Source: Amblyornis subalaris (taxonomy: Eukaryota; Chordata; Aves; Passeriformes; Ptilonorhynchidae). From it: a stretch of DNA of 64,000 bases. The DNA lies in the NCBI GenBank assembly GCA_018881555.1, contig JACAXG010000110.1, positions 2,797,938 through 2,861,937 of the forward strand. The letters are read 5' to 3'. Shown in pieces: positions 51,901 through 62,913 of this stretch. Both the position numbers and the translations under genes were made by a program. Position 1 is the stretch's first letter; every line of letters starts with the position of its first letter. The notes beneath the pieces were generated by a model, which saw only the letters and a program-made list of their open reading frames with translations, made no database searches and was not told the DNA's origin.

Positions 51901-54900
51901 TAAACTGGTTCATTTCATTTTTTCAACTGGTGTTGTTTGTATAATGTAAATACTGTGAATTAGTCCTCAAGTAGCTCAATAGTTACATCTGCACAGCAAG
52001 CAAATTTATATTTCACAACAGTTTTCTTCCTATCATTTTATGTCACAAACCACTTGCCAACTTGGAGTCCACTATGTACAAATAACACATAGAAATACGC
52101 GATGTACCACTTCTAATTCACAGAAACCAAACAGTATGTCAACCACAAGAGGCGTTTCAGACCATCAAAGAAGTAAGCTGACTGCCACTGCATGTTAGCT
52201 CTACACATCTGGAATACAACTACAGCACCACACAAACAAACACACATAGCAATGAGACTACTCCTAAGGGCAGTACATATATAGAATACTTCCCCATGTC
52301 AAAGTCTGAAAAATTATGTTGAACAGAATACTTGCCTGACTTTATCCCTGAATTTCACTATTGGCACTTTTGCTCTTATCAGCTGAGGTCGCTCAATGTA
52401 GCTTGCTGAAAGAGAGAAAAACACGCAATTAAGTTTCATGTAAGATGCTGATCTTAATAAAAGATCCTATAGTAGAGTTTTATCGACTGATTTATAGCAA
52501 ATAGCAGTGTATTAAATTTAGCAAATATATTCTCAAAAGGGTAGTGCTAAACTAAGTCAACTTTAGCAACTGTAGCAAAAAAAACAACCTAGGAAAGCCA
52601 GTGAAAAAAAACCCACACTAAACATTAGAGAAGAAAGTAGAACACTAGAGTAGAAGACTTCTGTGGGAAATATATTCCAGAAATTTGAACATAAGGAATG
52701 CAGTACTAGAATGCTTTCATGGAATAGTACTCGTAATAGAAATCCTGAATAGTTATAATTAAGGTTCAAAAATAAAGAAGCAACAATATATCCAACCAGG
52801 ATGGGCTAGACACTTAAGCTCAGCACTTCACTGTAGCTACACTACACTCAGCATGTGATCAGCTGCATACTTTTTGATTGTGCCTCATGTGCCTACAACT
52901 GAAATTATGTGTTTTTAACTATCAAAAAATTAATATAACTCTCTTTACTGTCACTTACTACTATTCACTGATAGGCTTAAAACTTGCTTTGAAAACTATT
53001 CATTTGAATGATGAAGTACATACCAGGAATTGGTACTGAAAACAGGACAATGCTTTCTGTCAAAAACGGGATAAGCTTTATCTGCCTTTTGCTTTACTAG
53101 TGATAGGACATGCAATAAATTCACAATCAGCAAATGGTACCTCACAGCATAGACACCGTACTTCAACACAGTATAGACACATGGGCTCAATGCCAGACCA
53201 TCCAAACCCACACATACTAAGTTCAGCCGGATTCATACAATGCTACCAAATGCACCCTTCACACTCAGCTCCCCAAAACTGTTGCAGCGGTCATATTATT
53301 GTGATTTCCCTATACTTCATGATACCTCAACCTACATTCAGTAGTTGCCCATAATCCTGAATGAACAATGTGCCCATGAAAGTAATGGAAAAGAAAGAAC
53401 AGTAGAGACTGTAGGTTACATGATATGAACTTGGGCAAAAGGCACGATTTTAGTAATTTCTTCTGTTGCCAAATCAAGGATGACTTGAATATATCTAATA
53501 AAATACATTTTCCCATTGTTTCTATAAATTAACCTCAAATTAGCATAAAAATGTATGACACAGTTAGAAGTAATACAGACTAAAACCAACCTCACACAAA
53601 ATCTGTTTTTTTCTTTCCCCACAGAAAAAGCAAAGCAGTACTTCTATCAGTTTGAATAGCGACCTTGATTAAACAGCATCATCTCATTGCTCTTGGTGGA
53701 ACACTGGTGTGCAATACTCAACTAAAACAAACTTAAATTTTTTTTTTTTACACTTTCTGAAACTGTTTTATGGATATGCATGTTCAGACAGATTTTACGT
53801 GAGGTAATCTTTTATCTAGATTTTAATGCATTGTACAAGCCTAAGCTACACACAGTCTGACTCTCAGAATAAAAGATAATCTTACTAATTTACTGATGTT
53901 AATGGGAGAATCTTAAATAACTTTGATTCATGTTCACTGACTGCAAAATTTAGTACGATTTACACAAGCATCCCCTCCTTTTAGCTGCACCTTCAGACAC
54001 ATCCAGGCATCTCTCTTCCAGCATCCCAGAACATTCTTAAAGCGAAGGTCTAAAGCATGCAGAACTCTCTGCCTCCTTTCCTTTCATTACCAAATGTAAG
54101 ACAAAGATTCCCAATGCATTAATACATGGTAGACTACGGTGGGTATCTATCTGTATGCCATAGCAATTCAACTTTCCTCACTACGACCCTCTCCCAGTGC
54201 TCTTCAGAAGCTAACTGAACCCATTCTAGTGACAACCCACTTCCAAACACATCCTTGTCTGCAAGTGTGCAAATGTCTCCCAACACTTGATGGATGTTTG
54301 TGTCAAATTAGTTGGTTAAGAAAAAAAGATACAGCCCAAAACATAATCCCAATCTGTTTCACAGGGTGGTAAAAAGCAAGGAGGAAGTAAGAAGAGCAAA
54401 GAGGAAGTTAGAAGGCAGTAATTTCCTGCTGGTATCCTCTTTCTTGGCTCAGACCTATGATGCTGTTAGCAGAATCTATATTGTACCTTATATTGTTATA
54501 CATAAAGGGGAAGAAAGAGTCTTAAATACAGGATGTGGAATTCTGAAATACATACAGGTTGAGTAAGTACTTTAGTAAACTGACTATCTGATCTTGAAAG
54601 CTATGACCAGAGGGGCTACACCAAAATACATGTAAAGAAATCTATATAGCTGCTCCACAGTTTTGCGCATGTCTATGAAAAAGTCATGAACACCATTTTG
54701 ACTTAGCAAAAAAGAACACAATGGCTTCAAAGAAGACTAAGCACTGGCTCATATATAACTTATTCATGCAGAATTTCAGATTAAACCGTTTAATTCTCTC
54801 TCTTCTTTTACAGAATAAAAGATTAAGCAATTGTACAGAATATTAATTCCAAATATGGGATACGCCGAAGAGATCTCTGGCATTCTGGAAACATAGCCTG

Positions 54901-57900
54901 CTCCCATTGACTGGGTTACACTACAGAAAGGGAAACTGGACAATACAGAAGTCTCAATTCACATTCATGAAGAATCTAGGAAAGTACAACCCACCAAAGG
55001 ATGAATTAACTGCTGATCTTTTGGCACTCAGTCACCTACCTGCACAGTCCTTCAAACTCATTCAATTGAGTTGAAATACCTTTGCTTGCTCCAGCTGTTG
55101 AACACTTCTTACTAGACCACCTTTAGGAAGATTCCACTCTTGATACCCTAGTCTCAACATTACCGTACCTCTTTGTAAATCCAAGGGAAAATGAGCTCTT
55201 TGTTTTATGCAGACAGTAAACACCTGTCAACCCAACACTACAAAGCTGTTTTTCAAATGAATCCTGCACAAATGAATCTGAAGTGAGGAATCAGTCTGAC
55301 ATTTACTCTCAGTAGTTACATTATAACCTCTTCAGTTACCACCCCAAATTAATGTTTCACATTTCTAAAGACATTGGCTTCAGCATACAGCTCTGGGAAT
55401 GTTAGTCAATCTTGTAAAAAAATGTATGTTCAGGTATCTGAACAAATAAGTCAAAAAGTTACACATGCTCAGCTAGTCTTTGAAATGGATGATATATTTG
55501 CTATCTCTACATCTCTCTACTCTAGAAGAAACACAATACGTAGCTTTAAGACAAACATGCCCCACACAAACAGTGAATAAATACCAGAAGCTTTTTCCTA
55601 CTTTTCTCTGCAATTAGACTATTCGAAAACAGAACACATTTCCATTTCAGTTGGTATTCTAAATACAGAATGACAACACAGAAAAGTCTCCGCTCTAAGA
55701 CTCAAAAATTGAGGTCTAAAATTCCTTGCTCACACTTGTTACCTTTTACAAACCTGAAACTGAAATAAGCTAGAGCTTACACAAATTTTGAATCCACCTC
55801 CCAATCTAACAACCACATTCAACTCTATATAAAGGATGAAAGAAGCGCACTTAAAGCTCTGAAGACAAAACTAATTGTGAAAGAGACTGATATAATTTGC
55901 ACTTGGAATGCTTCTTCATTTATCAATCATAGAATTAAGGTGGAATAAGTACAGAATCACATTCTTATTGTTCTTATCTTGAAATGCACAGGAACATTGC
56001 AGAGTGCAAGAACGAAGAGGGAGATGTTATGAGAGGCACAGATAGGAAAAAACTTCTCCCAAGTTTCTGAACTGAAATGATCTAGAAAAAGGTTAAAAAA
56101 GCTCTAAAACTTTACTTATGCCACAAATATCCTACTTATTTCTTTTTGTCCCTTAACTCTTTCACAAAACCAGAGAAAGAACTTGACTTCAAATAACATC
56201 TTATGTTTTCTCCCTCCTATTGTTTCTCTTACTTCTTGGCACATACTTTGCTAGTTTTTGTGTTTGGCCCAAACTCTATTTCCATTCCCTCATGTGAAGC
56301 AATAATAAGTTTTATGACTGCTCATATACTTGTTGAGAACATGCTGCAGTCTTTCTTCTACAGAAGAAAGAAAGAATACTTAACTAGTATTGTCAAAGAG
56401 ACCTTAAAATTATAAGATAGCATCATACATGCTAACACGGCAGCACAAAACTTTAAAATAATTATCAGAAGCAGCTTCATACATTTTAGGTAGACAGGCT
56501 GTCCTTGATGTAAGCACTACTAAGCAACAACTAAAACTTCAGTGTGTATCAACATTATTCTCATATTAAATCCAAACCACAAGACTGTACAAGCTACTAA
56601 GAAGAAAATAACTATCTCAGCTGAAACCTAGACACCTCCTGTTTCAGAAGTACTAAACCTTGGCGTAGTTGAGCCACAGCTTGTAAATTAGCTACACCTA
56701 AGCGGACAGACCCGTGCGCCAACGCCTTTTTGTTTTGAACACATTCAAACAACTTTTGTCTGTTAGTTCTATTCACAAAATATCCATACACAGACATGGG
56801 ACAGATTGCTAGGTACAGGAATTAATGCCACAGTGATGTTTAGATTCTGAAGAGATGATGTAAGAGGTCTACATATCACAACTAGTCAGAGAGCCTGACT
56901 AGAGTGGTAATCTCAGCAGTGTTTCGTCTTGCCTTACCTTCCAAAGAACATTTTGATTGAATCAAGCTGACCAAATGCACTTGCAAGATAACAGAAAACT
57001 AGAAAAGCATCAAAAATAAGCAATGGCACAAATACCTTTGGGGATCACTTGCACGTGACCATCATACCTTTTTGGTATTGGTAAACAAACTTGATTTTGT
57101 CTAACGCTCTGTCACAGAATGAGACCTCTTGAAAAAGATCACTCATTTAGAAGCTCCGTTTCTGATCCCTAAAAACACACCTATTTTATCACTGTGCTTA
57201 TCAGAAAGCACTGGAGATACCTACACCACAGGCAAACCCAGATTAATTTTCAGACTTAAGCAAATGTCAATATACAATAGTAATAAGCATTAAATATCAG
57301 ATGCCTATTCTGCAATAGATCTATCAAGTCTTTCTCCCAAGTGAGCTGTTAAAATCTGCATGCATGCTTGCCAATGAAGAAATTTTGAAGTCTGCATTTA
57401 AATTTATGATTTGTTCCTTTTAGCACTGCAGGACTGTTCAGAACATCACTATAAGGAGTAGCATCAAAGAATGCATCACAAGCCTGGGAAGCAGGGTGAT
57501 AAAGTCATCGATCTCAGTAAATGTCCAGATATTTTATAATTCAAAGGATAATACAAAAGCCTCTTTGAAGTAGAAGGCTTTCACATTTAAGTCAAGAACT
57601 GCCCATGTGAATTCTTAATTTGAAGGGAGTCTAAACAACAACCTATAAAAACAATGAATTGACATGTTTTATACATGTTTTACCATGTGCTGGTATTGCT
57701 AAAATTTATTACTTTCTTTATTAGGCACCTAAGTTAATTACTTCACTGGTATCAAGGCCTCCCCCATCAAAAACTTAAAAATCAATTCTACACAGTCCAC
57801 TGGGAGTGACATCTTATTTTACAAATTCATAAGAGTATTTTTCCCAGGAAGGCACTGCAATTAAAAGATTAGCCAGAGTCCACTAACAGAGATTTCCCAA

Positions 57901-60900
57901 ACAGAAATCTACTCCCTTCTCATTGTGCTCCACAATTCAAAAGCCATCTGAGATACTGCCCATTATCGAAGTCCACTGGTTTTCAAGAGAACTGTTGTTT
58001 TTCTAATTACCATTCATCTAGATTAAGTAACATTACTAAATATTTATAGCTTTTCTTCAAATAGTACTGTGATTACAACCCAGGCAAGATGCAATTGCAT
58101 ACATTAGTTGCAACTGTGCATCAATACTTCTTCCAGAATTGCCAATAATCTTATCACCTCACTTTAGACAATAACTTACAAAGTTTAGTACTGAAGAGTT
58201 TGTGGACCAAGCTGAGTATACGTCTTGCTTCAGTCTTCTGATTCACCTGAAATGTGGTATTAAAATTAAAGAAAACTGTTGGTATCTCTCAATTAAATGT
58301 TAAAAGTAAGCATGCTTTGCTTTTAAAATGAAATTAATTCTCAGAATAAGACACAAATATGTACACCAACACATTCTACAGCCTACATATACATTTATCA
58401 CAGCAAACGCCAGACAGAACTCAATATGCAAAGCAATTATCAGACATTAAAAAAAATCATAAAACTAGATGAAAACCTAGCTCCACTTACACAAAAATGT
58501 CCTCTCCTTCCCTTCAAATGATGTTTCAATTCTTTCAAGATTGTGGTCTATTTAGATTTCCTTTAGACATCTTTTCTGTCAACCTAATTTCTACTCGTGA
58601 CATTTTCTCTCACTAAAAATATTTAAAATATTTTGTCTACCAAATTCATTTTTTATGCCTGATCACTAACATTGGTAGCTATCAGTCTAATGATATAAAA
58701 ATTTTTCCTTATTAAAAGTTGTTTCTGCATCTAAAAGAGCTCTCTAAACAATTTTCTTCCTCATTCTAGGCACTTGCTTCCATTTTGCTGTATTTTTTCA
58801 CTTATGAATTGAAGGCAAAGCTTTAAAAAATAAGTTTTGTTAGGTTTATAGGGCTGACTTCATATCTGCACATTACTGGGCCCATAGTTTGTAGCTATTA
58901 TGAGTGCAAAGCTATGTTATTAAATCAAAAAGATTTGAGCATTTGTTTATCATTTCAGAACCCAGTCTTTTAACAGCACACACATAAAACCAGACTTTGT
59001 TTTAACTATGCATGTTTTAAATTACTTACTGGTTCTTCTTTAACCACCAGGCACAAATCACCATCACTATTACGAGTGCCAAACCCATTCAGTGAGGACC
59101 CAACCAAAAAAAGTCTGCTCTCTGTAAGAGAAGAGTAACAGAAATAAACAAGATGTGACATACTACAGTTTGAGAACAAGGAAGAACCACAAACCTGAAG
59201 AACATTCAAACCCATATCAAGTAATCAAATTCAATACATACGTGGAAAAATTAGCTGAATTTCCCTCTGGAGTTCTGTTCTGCAGAGCTCTTTTCTGTTC
59301 AAATCAGAGGCCTGTTGCCGACATGCTTGAAACAACTCCAAAACCTGTTGACTTAACTGGGCGTACACATCCAAAAAGTAAAGATACAGAGAAGTGAACA
59401 TTCTTTCCTGTCAGAGATGCAATTACATGAAACACAGAAGGCTGGGGTTTTTTAATGCAAAATCCAGCACCATTCCACACAACCTTTGTCTAGAGTTTTA
59501 ACTGCACTTAAATTCAAAATGAATAATTCCCTACAAGAAATTTCTGCTAAGTTTTTAAATTTAAATTTGTTCCATTTGTTATAAAATGTCTATCCACAGA
59601 AAATAATTTTTGCATCATCAGTATCCACAGCTTTTCAGGGAATAAGTAGTGAAAGACCAGAGACATCTTCTGCTGACTTTAATGTCAACAGTTTGCCTAC
59701 CAGTAACAGGGAGAAAAAAATTGTTCAAAAAACTGATTTAAATTAGCTTTTTATCTAAATTGTCTTTTTTATCCCACATAGACTATTAAAGAACTAGCCA
59801 GATCTTTGTTGGAAGGAGGTATTAACTGTTTTCTTCTCACAACACTGTTACATTCCCTAATCAATAGGCATATTTATACTAAAAAAACTCAAAACGCTTC
59901 TGTAATGTCAGTGTAGAATAAGAAACAGTTTTAAACTACACTGTTCACCTAAAGAAGACATTCTCTTCCATATTCCAGAACAACTATGACAGTAACTTTT
60001 ATGCCTTCTTGAAAAGAGGTAGAGAACATCTTTACAGGTTCAATACTGCATTTATTCAGAATGGGCTTCTCTCATATTACTACAGTGGGGCTTCTTTTAG
60101 TCAGGATTCTCCCCACCCCAGATCAGGTGAGAAATGGACCATTCCTCCAATTTTTACTTCCTAGAGCAGACAAGGAGGTTTCCTGACATTAGTATGGAAA
60201 TCAAACAACACAAGGAAACAACACCATGACAACCCCTGCTCCTGTAAAAATACTCCTAACCCAAGCACACGCAAAGTGGTGATACAGAACCACAGTGGCA
60301 GCTACACTTATTGATATTCCTTCTAATGGCAGCTGAGCAATAGACATGACACTATCAAAAACTCTTGCAGAAATTTTTGTGGTCTCCAAGAGCACCTCTG
60401 GATTCTGCCTACTCAGAAGACAGAAGTAAAGCACAGGCACAGCCAGCCATTACCTCGTCCTTGGCCACAGGGAGCCTGGCTTCTGTAGGGTCTGGAAACA
60501 GAGTATCTTGCAAAGGAGGGACACATCCAATTAAAGCTGGTGACCCATGCGCACGCAACACTGGAGACTGAATTGGAATTGATGCTGGGAAGGAGCGTCT
60601 ATGTTCTTCTGGTAAAGGCACTGCTTGGTTAACTACAGTTGTGTCAGAATCAGGTGAATGAATCCGCTGCCGTTTGGCATCATCTGGAACACTTTGTTGA
60701 CTTTGTCTCCTAGAGAGAGAGAGAGAGACTGTGTAATTCCTCTAGTTTACAAGCTCCAACTCATGAGTAAAAGACAGTTTCTATGAAGTTCAAATACTAA
60801 CGCTTAACGACATATAATACTTCACTAAGCCCAAGTATTCTAGAGAATAGGCATGCCCGTCCCAGGTACTACATGAAACAAACCTGGAATGGAAAAAGAG

Positions 60901-62876
60901 AACATAAAACTGCAGAAATGAAGCTACGCTAGAACTGGATTGCTGCAATTCTTTAAGGCAAGTGCCTGCACTAACCAACTGAAACTCAAATAACAAGTTT
61001 GGTTAAGCTGACTGCAAATGTCCCAACATAGCTTAGACTTCCATCAAACAGACTGCTCAAGAGGAAAAGAAGCATGCAGCATGAAACCAGGAACTTTCTT
61101 AGTTCATGGGATAATTACATACTCAACTGTAACTTAATACCACGTATTTGACTGTGCTTATCTTTTCATCTGTTAGATCTGGAAGATAAATAGCATACAG
61201 GAGATAGTACTGAAGACAGACTACACAGAACATCTTTCCAATCAGCTGATTCACAGAATTATTAGAAACAATATCAACTAGTATATCTGAACTGATGAGG
61301 AGAACTGATTATTTTTCCAAAGCATTAAAAGAAAACAAAACTCTACATTCATCTGAAATTTCCCTTTCTGTGGTAACTAAGTTAACAAAGGAAGTAATGT
61401 GAATTCAAGTCAGTTAATTTTTTTAAAAAAACAGAAAAACTAAGTTTCCATAAAATCCTCTTAAAAAAAAAGAACGTACATACACGCTTGAATTTAACAA
61501 TTTGTATTTGAAAAATAAAACATGACATAATTAAGAAAATGAGGAAAAACACCTAATGTGTCATCAGAAAAACATGACAATTCCTATAAAACCTTGAGGG
61601 TGCACTCTTATTCCTAACTTGACAAATTAACAGGAAAGGAACATTTGTTGAGAAACACCTGCTTATAGTCAAGCACACAAATACTACAATCTATTGCAGT
61701 ATTACAATAAATCACTTCTGCAAGGCTATAGCTGTTGGAAAAGAAAAACTAGCTATTTAGTCACTTATGTGTACTAAGATTCTCAAAAACAGGTACAATG
61801 CTTTAAAGACCCAATACATGGCCTGCTTTCGTCAAAAGAAAAACTTATTCAGTATTGCAATTTCTAACATAACTCAAGTTGTGTAAGAAATTGCTATTAG
61901 ACAAGCTTCATCATGCCTACATTACAACCAGTATTAGTCATACACATACAAAGAACTTACTTTCTTCCTTGAAATGATGTCAGGGCATCCGACGTAGACA
62001 GTGGACTGGCACTTCCATAAGTCATTGGCTGCAGTGTAACAGCTGGAGTAACAGCTGGAGTAACAGCTGGAGTAGCTTCAACGTTCCCACTCAAAAGAGC
62101 TCTAGAAAGACTACAGTCCATATTATTCACAAGATAACTAAGATACTTTTTATGGGTTGGCAGTTTTTGTTAAGTGAATACTAAACTCTACAAGTCCTGT
62201 CATTTTTTTCTTAGAAGCAATACATCTTTGTTTTCTATTCAAAATGAAGACATATTTCAGTTTATAATATGTACTTCATTAAAAATACAAAATGGTCATT
62301 CTTGACAGCACACATGTAAAGAGGGGTTAGCAAACAAACTAACCTGAGGAACCGTTAAATTCAAAAGCCTAAGAAACACAATGGTGTCTTCAAATATAGA
62401 CCCAAGAATAAACATTTCTTCCTCATCTCATCTCCTCCCTGTTTTCCCCAATAAACAGCTATGATTGAAGACCTTTAAAGCTGAACTGTGGATTAACAAA
62501 TCTAATAAGTGCAATGGCATCTCATGCATTATGCACAATGCGGATAAGCATTGAGATTTGCAGGTCCCATAAGAGACATGATACAGCTGTTTGACATGTG
62601 ACATCTTCATGTTTTGTGAAGTTCAATGCAGTTTAATGTTAAAAACAGTGAAAATCATCCTCCATAAATAAAAATATTTCTTTCAGACACAACCCCCACT
62701 ATCAAATCTTACTGTACTTACACTGCAGTGCGAAAATGAAATGGAGGAACAATAATCTGCTGGTGAGAAAGAAGAGCAGGAGGTACACTTAGAGGAAGTT
62801 TAGTGAAGTAAGTACTCTGTTGTTGATATTTTGGAGGGAAGGGTGGACGACCCAAGTTGGAAGAATTTGGGAACAT
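21897..62876 (-). CDS. TENT2: TENT2 (PAPD4/GLD2) cytoplasmic poly(A) RNA polymerase, complete CDS in 14 exons
   Basis: TENT2 adds adenosines (and, in the known family, single nucleotides to microRNAs) to RNA 3' ends. It acts in the cytoplasm, recruited by RNA-binding partners such as CPEB because it lacks its own RNA-recognition domain. Coding exons on the minus strand are 62722-62876, 61961-62110, 60454-60709, 59242-59356, 59030-59121, 58180-58246, 52336-52405, 48758-48834, 45455-45583, 43218-43261, 37149-37285, 29224-29315, 23838-23917 and 21897-21971. They total 1,539 bases and join in phase to 512 residues plus stop; the human protein is about 484. The N-terminal 190 residues are Pro/Gln/Ser-rich and divergent. 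The nucleotidyltransferase signature [20 protein letters not shown] gives D245 and D247, and FDLNVNN gives the third Asp, D307. The PAP-associated domain spans about 413-463. All introns are GT-AG except one GC-AG. The start was chosen because [13 protein letters not shown] matches the family N-terminus. Confidence 0.97.
21972..23837 (-). other. TENT2 intron 13
   Basis: AT-rich intron. It contains a G/T-rich low-complexity tract at about 22108-22152 and nothing else recognisable. Confidence 0.85.
23838..23917 (-). CDS. TENT2: TENT2 coding exon 13
   Basis: It codes residues 462-488, with the strongly conserved [20 protein letters not shown]. The acceptor is ATCTTGCAG and the donor GTAAAA. Confidence 0.96.
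24070..24235 (+). repeat. A/C-rich low-complexity tract with GAAA and poly-C runs
   Basis: Strings such as AAACCCAAACCAAAACC, four GAAA units and a run of eight C lie directly before the CR1 fragment. Tracts of this kind are common in bird genomes. Confidence 0.85.
24262..25155 (+). mobile_element. CR1 LINE 3' fragment, antisense to TENT2
   Basis: The fragment starts in the end of the reverse transcriptase (TCAGGAAGTTTGCAGATGAC). It continues through the typical 3' part (tgagaccccacctgcagtgc; agaggttgctcagagaagtt) and ends in the CR1 tail TTCCAACCTAAACC-ATTCTACGACTCTATGA. It is 5'-truncated and its frame is broken, so it is immobile. Confidence 0.93.
27780..28850. other. pyrimidine-rich intronic block of unknown origin
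   Basis: Base composition differs from both sides. The plus strand is rich in C and T runs, especially 28200-28560. No coding frame, CR1 tail or LTR ends were recognised. It could be an old non-autonomous element. Confidence 0.35.
28098..28127. repeat. perfect 13-bp inverted repeat with 4-base loop
   Basis: AATCAACTTCACC is followed by AGTA and then by its exact reverse complement. Pairing stops outside the 13 bases. Confidence 0.95.
29224..29315 (-). CDS. TENT2: TENT2 coding exon 12
   Basis: It codes residues 431-462 ([19 protein letters not shown], then [11 protein letters not shown]) in the PAP-associated domain. The acceptor is CTGTAG and the donor GTAAAA. Confidence 0.96.
30128..31355 (+). 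mobile_element. CR1 LINE fragment with reverse-transcriptase remnant, antisense to TENT2
   Basis: A translated stretch near 30284 reads [15 protein letters not shown] followed by [15 protein letters not shown], the CR1 reverse-transcriptase region. The DNA then continues through [15 protein letters not shown] sequence into the usual 3' part (GGCACTGGAATAAGTTGCC). Stops and frame changes are present and the region between those two blocks is shortened, so it is a dead, 5'-truncated copy. Confidence 0.92.
34340..35032 (+). mobile_element. CR1 LINE 3' fragment with complete tail, antisense to TENT2
   Basis: It includes the CR1 segments GTCCTGGGTGCATCAGGCAC, GAGGAGCAGCTGATGTC and GGTTGGGCACTGAAACAGGC. 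It ends in ATTCTATGATTCCATGATTC, the characteristic CR1 3' end. It is 5'-truncated. Confidence 0.93.
37149..37285 (-). CDS. TENT2: TENT2 coding exon 11
   Basis: It codes residues 386-431 ([16 protein letters not shown] to [17 protein letters not shown]), the start of the PAP-associated domain. The acceptor is TTTTGACAG and the donor GTAAGT. Confidence 0.96.
37286..43217 (-). other. TENT2 intron 10
   Basis: 5.9 kb of AT-rich DNA with short TA/CA tracts (around 37309-37326). No repeat family or gene recognised. Confidence 0.85.
43218..43261 (-). CDS. TENT2: TENT2 coding exon 10 (short)
   Basis: This 44-base exon codes [14 protein letters not shown] (residues 372-385). The acceptor is TTTTTATAG and the donor GTAAGT. 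It is too short to show as an open frame on its own, but it matches the family and keeps the phase. Confidence 0.94.
43262..45454 (-). other. TENT2 intron 9
   Basis: AT-rich. A 14-base direct duplication (AAAGCTGTTCTTTT, 44777-44804) is the only structure seen. Confidence 0.85.
45455..45583 (-). CDS. TENT2: TENT2 coding exon 9
   Basis: It codes residues 328-371, including [26 protein letters not shown] and VLHYLQ, the conserved substrate-binding helices of the polymerase core. The acceptor is TTACTTGCAG and the donor GTAAGT. Confidence 0.96.
45584..48757 (-). other. TENT2 intron 8
   Basis: 3.2 kb of AT-rich DNA. Nothing recognisable. Confidence 0.85.
48758..48834 (-). CDS. TENT2: TENT2 coding exon 8, third catalytic Asp
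   Basis: It codes residues 302-328, with [10 protein letters not shown] containing D307 (third metal-binding aspartate), followed by [13 protein letters not shown]. The acceptor is CAACAG and the donor GTAAGT. Confidence 0.96.
48835..52335 (-). other. TENT2 intron 7 (GC-AG intron)
   Basis: It starts with GCAAGT and ends with CAACAG. It holds a short tandem region of TTTTTACATT-like units at about 49655-49725. Otherwise plain. Confidence 0.88.
49655..49725 (+). repeat. imperfect short tandem repeat of (ACA)TTTTTAAACATTTT type
   Basis: Units of about 11-17 bases built from ACATTTT and AAACATTTT recur five or more times with small changes. Confidence 0.7.
52336..52405 (-). CDS. TENT2: TENT2 coding exon 7, followed by a GC splice donor
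   Basis: It codes [19 protein letters not shown] plus RDKV (residues 279-301). The acceptor is CTCTTTCAG. The donor is AG|GCAAGT, a GC-type site with otherwise perfect match to the U1 consensus. Only this boundary keeps the frame into exon 8. Confidence 0.95.
52406..58179 (-). other. TENT2 intron 6
   Basis: 5.8 kb of AT-rich DNA. No gene, repeat tail or structured element recognised. Confidence 0.85.
58180..58246 (-). CDS. TENT2: TENT2 coding exon 6
   Basis: It codes [18 protein letters not shown] plus STKL (residues 257-278). The acceptor is CACATTTCAG. An upstream alternative acceptor that would insert four residues, as I recall in a mammalian isoform, is not available here because no AG precedes the required position. 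Confidence 0.95.
58247..59029 (-). other. TENT2 intron 5
   Basis: 0.8 kb, AT-rich, nothing recognisable. Confidence 0.85.
59030..59121 (-). CDS. TENT2: TENT2 coding exon 5, catalytic DGD
   Basis: It codes residues 226-256 and carries the nucleotidyltransferase signature VGSSLNGFG followed by [10 protein letters not shown]245 and D247 are the metal-binding aspartates. The exon ends VKEEP in phase 0. It is separated from exon 4 by only a 120-base intron. Confidence 0.97.
59242..59356 (-). CDS. TENT2: TENT2 coding exon 4
   Basis: It codes residues 188-225 ([15 protein letters not shown] to REIQLIFP), the helical segment that leads into the catalytic domain. The acceptor is CGCCCAG and the donor GTATGT. 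Confidence 0.95.
59357..60453 (-). other. TENT2 intron 3
   Basis: 1.1 kb, AT-rich, nothing recognisable. Confidence 0.85.
60454..60709 (-). CDS. TENT2: TENT2 coding exon 3
   Basis: It codes residues 102-187, including the family motifs KRQRIHSP and [10 protein letters not shown] and the basic KRQR cluster. It ends PVAKDE just before the helical linker. The acceptor is preceded by a CT microsatellite and the donor is GTAATG. Confidence 0.95.
60710..61960 (-). other. TENT2 intron 2
   Basis: 1.25 kb. It contains only the CT microsatellite at its acceptor end. Confidence 0.85.
60712..60728 (-). repeat. CT microsatellite forming the exon 3 polypyrimidine tract
   Basis: T(CT)8 on the coding strand runs directly into the acceptor AG of exon 3. 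It serves as the polypyrimidine tract, and its length is likely to vary between individuals. Confidence 0.9.
61961..62110 (-). CDS. TENT2: TENT2 coding exon 2
   Basis: It codes residues 52-102, starting [12 protein letters not shown] (family LSRA motif) and ending SFQGRK. It contains a triple TPAV repeat made by a 12-base tandem repeat. The acceptor is ACTGTAG and the donor GTAAGT. Confidence 0.95.
62038..62073 (-). repeat. three perfect 12-bp tandem copies coding for TPAV x3
   Basis: ACTCCAGCTGTT on the coding strand is repeated three times without mismatch (62062-62073, 62050-62061, 62038-62049). It adds residues to the disordered N-terminus and is in frame. Confidence 0.98.
62111..62721 (-). 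other. TENT2 intron 1 (between first two coding exons)
   Basis: 0.6 kb, AT-rich, nothing recognisable. Confidence 0.85.
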
Positions 62877-62913
62877 GCTCCTTTCTACTTGAAGTGAACA
62901 TGTATCCTTTTAC
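62722..62913 (-). CDS. TENT2: TENT2 exon with start codon (coding 62722-62876)
   Basis: The exon begins at a TTTAATGCAG acceptor, so at least one non-coding exon lies further upstream. It carries 37 bases of 5' UTR, then ATG at 62876. It codes residues 1-52 ([20 protein letters not shown]... to ...HFRTAV) and ends at a strong GTAAGT donor. The sequence is Pro/Gln-rich and probably disordered. Confidence 0.95.

Noticed and set aside
59155..59397. Plus-strand frame overlapping TENT2 exon 4
   Set aside because: It is antisense to a well-supported coding exon and has no features of its own.
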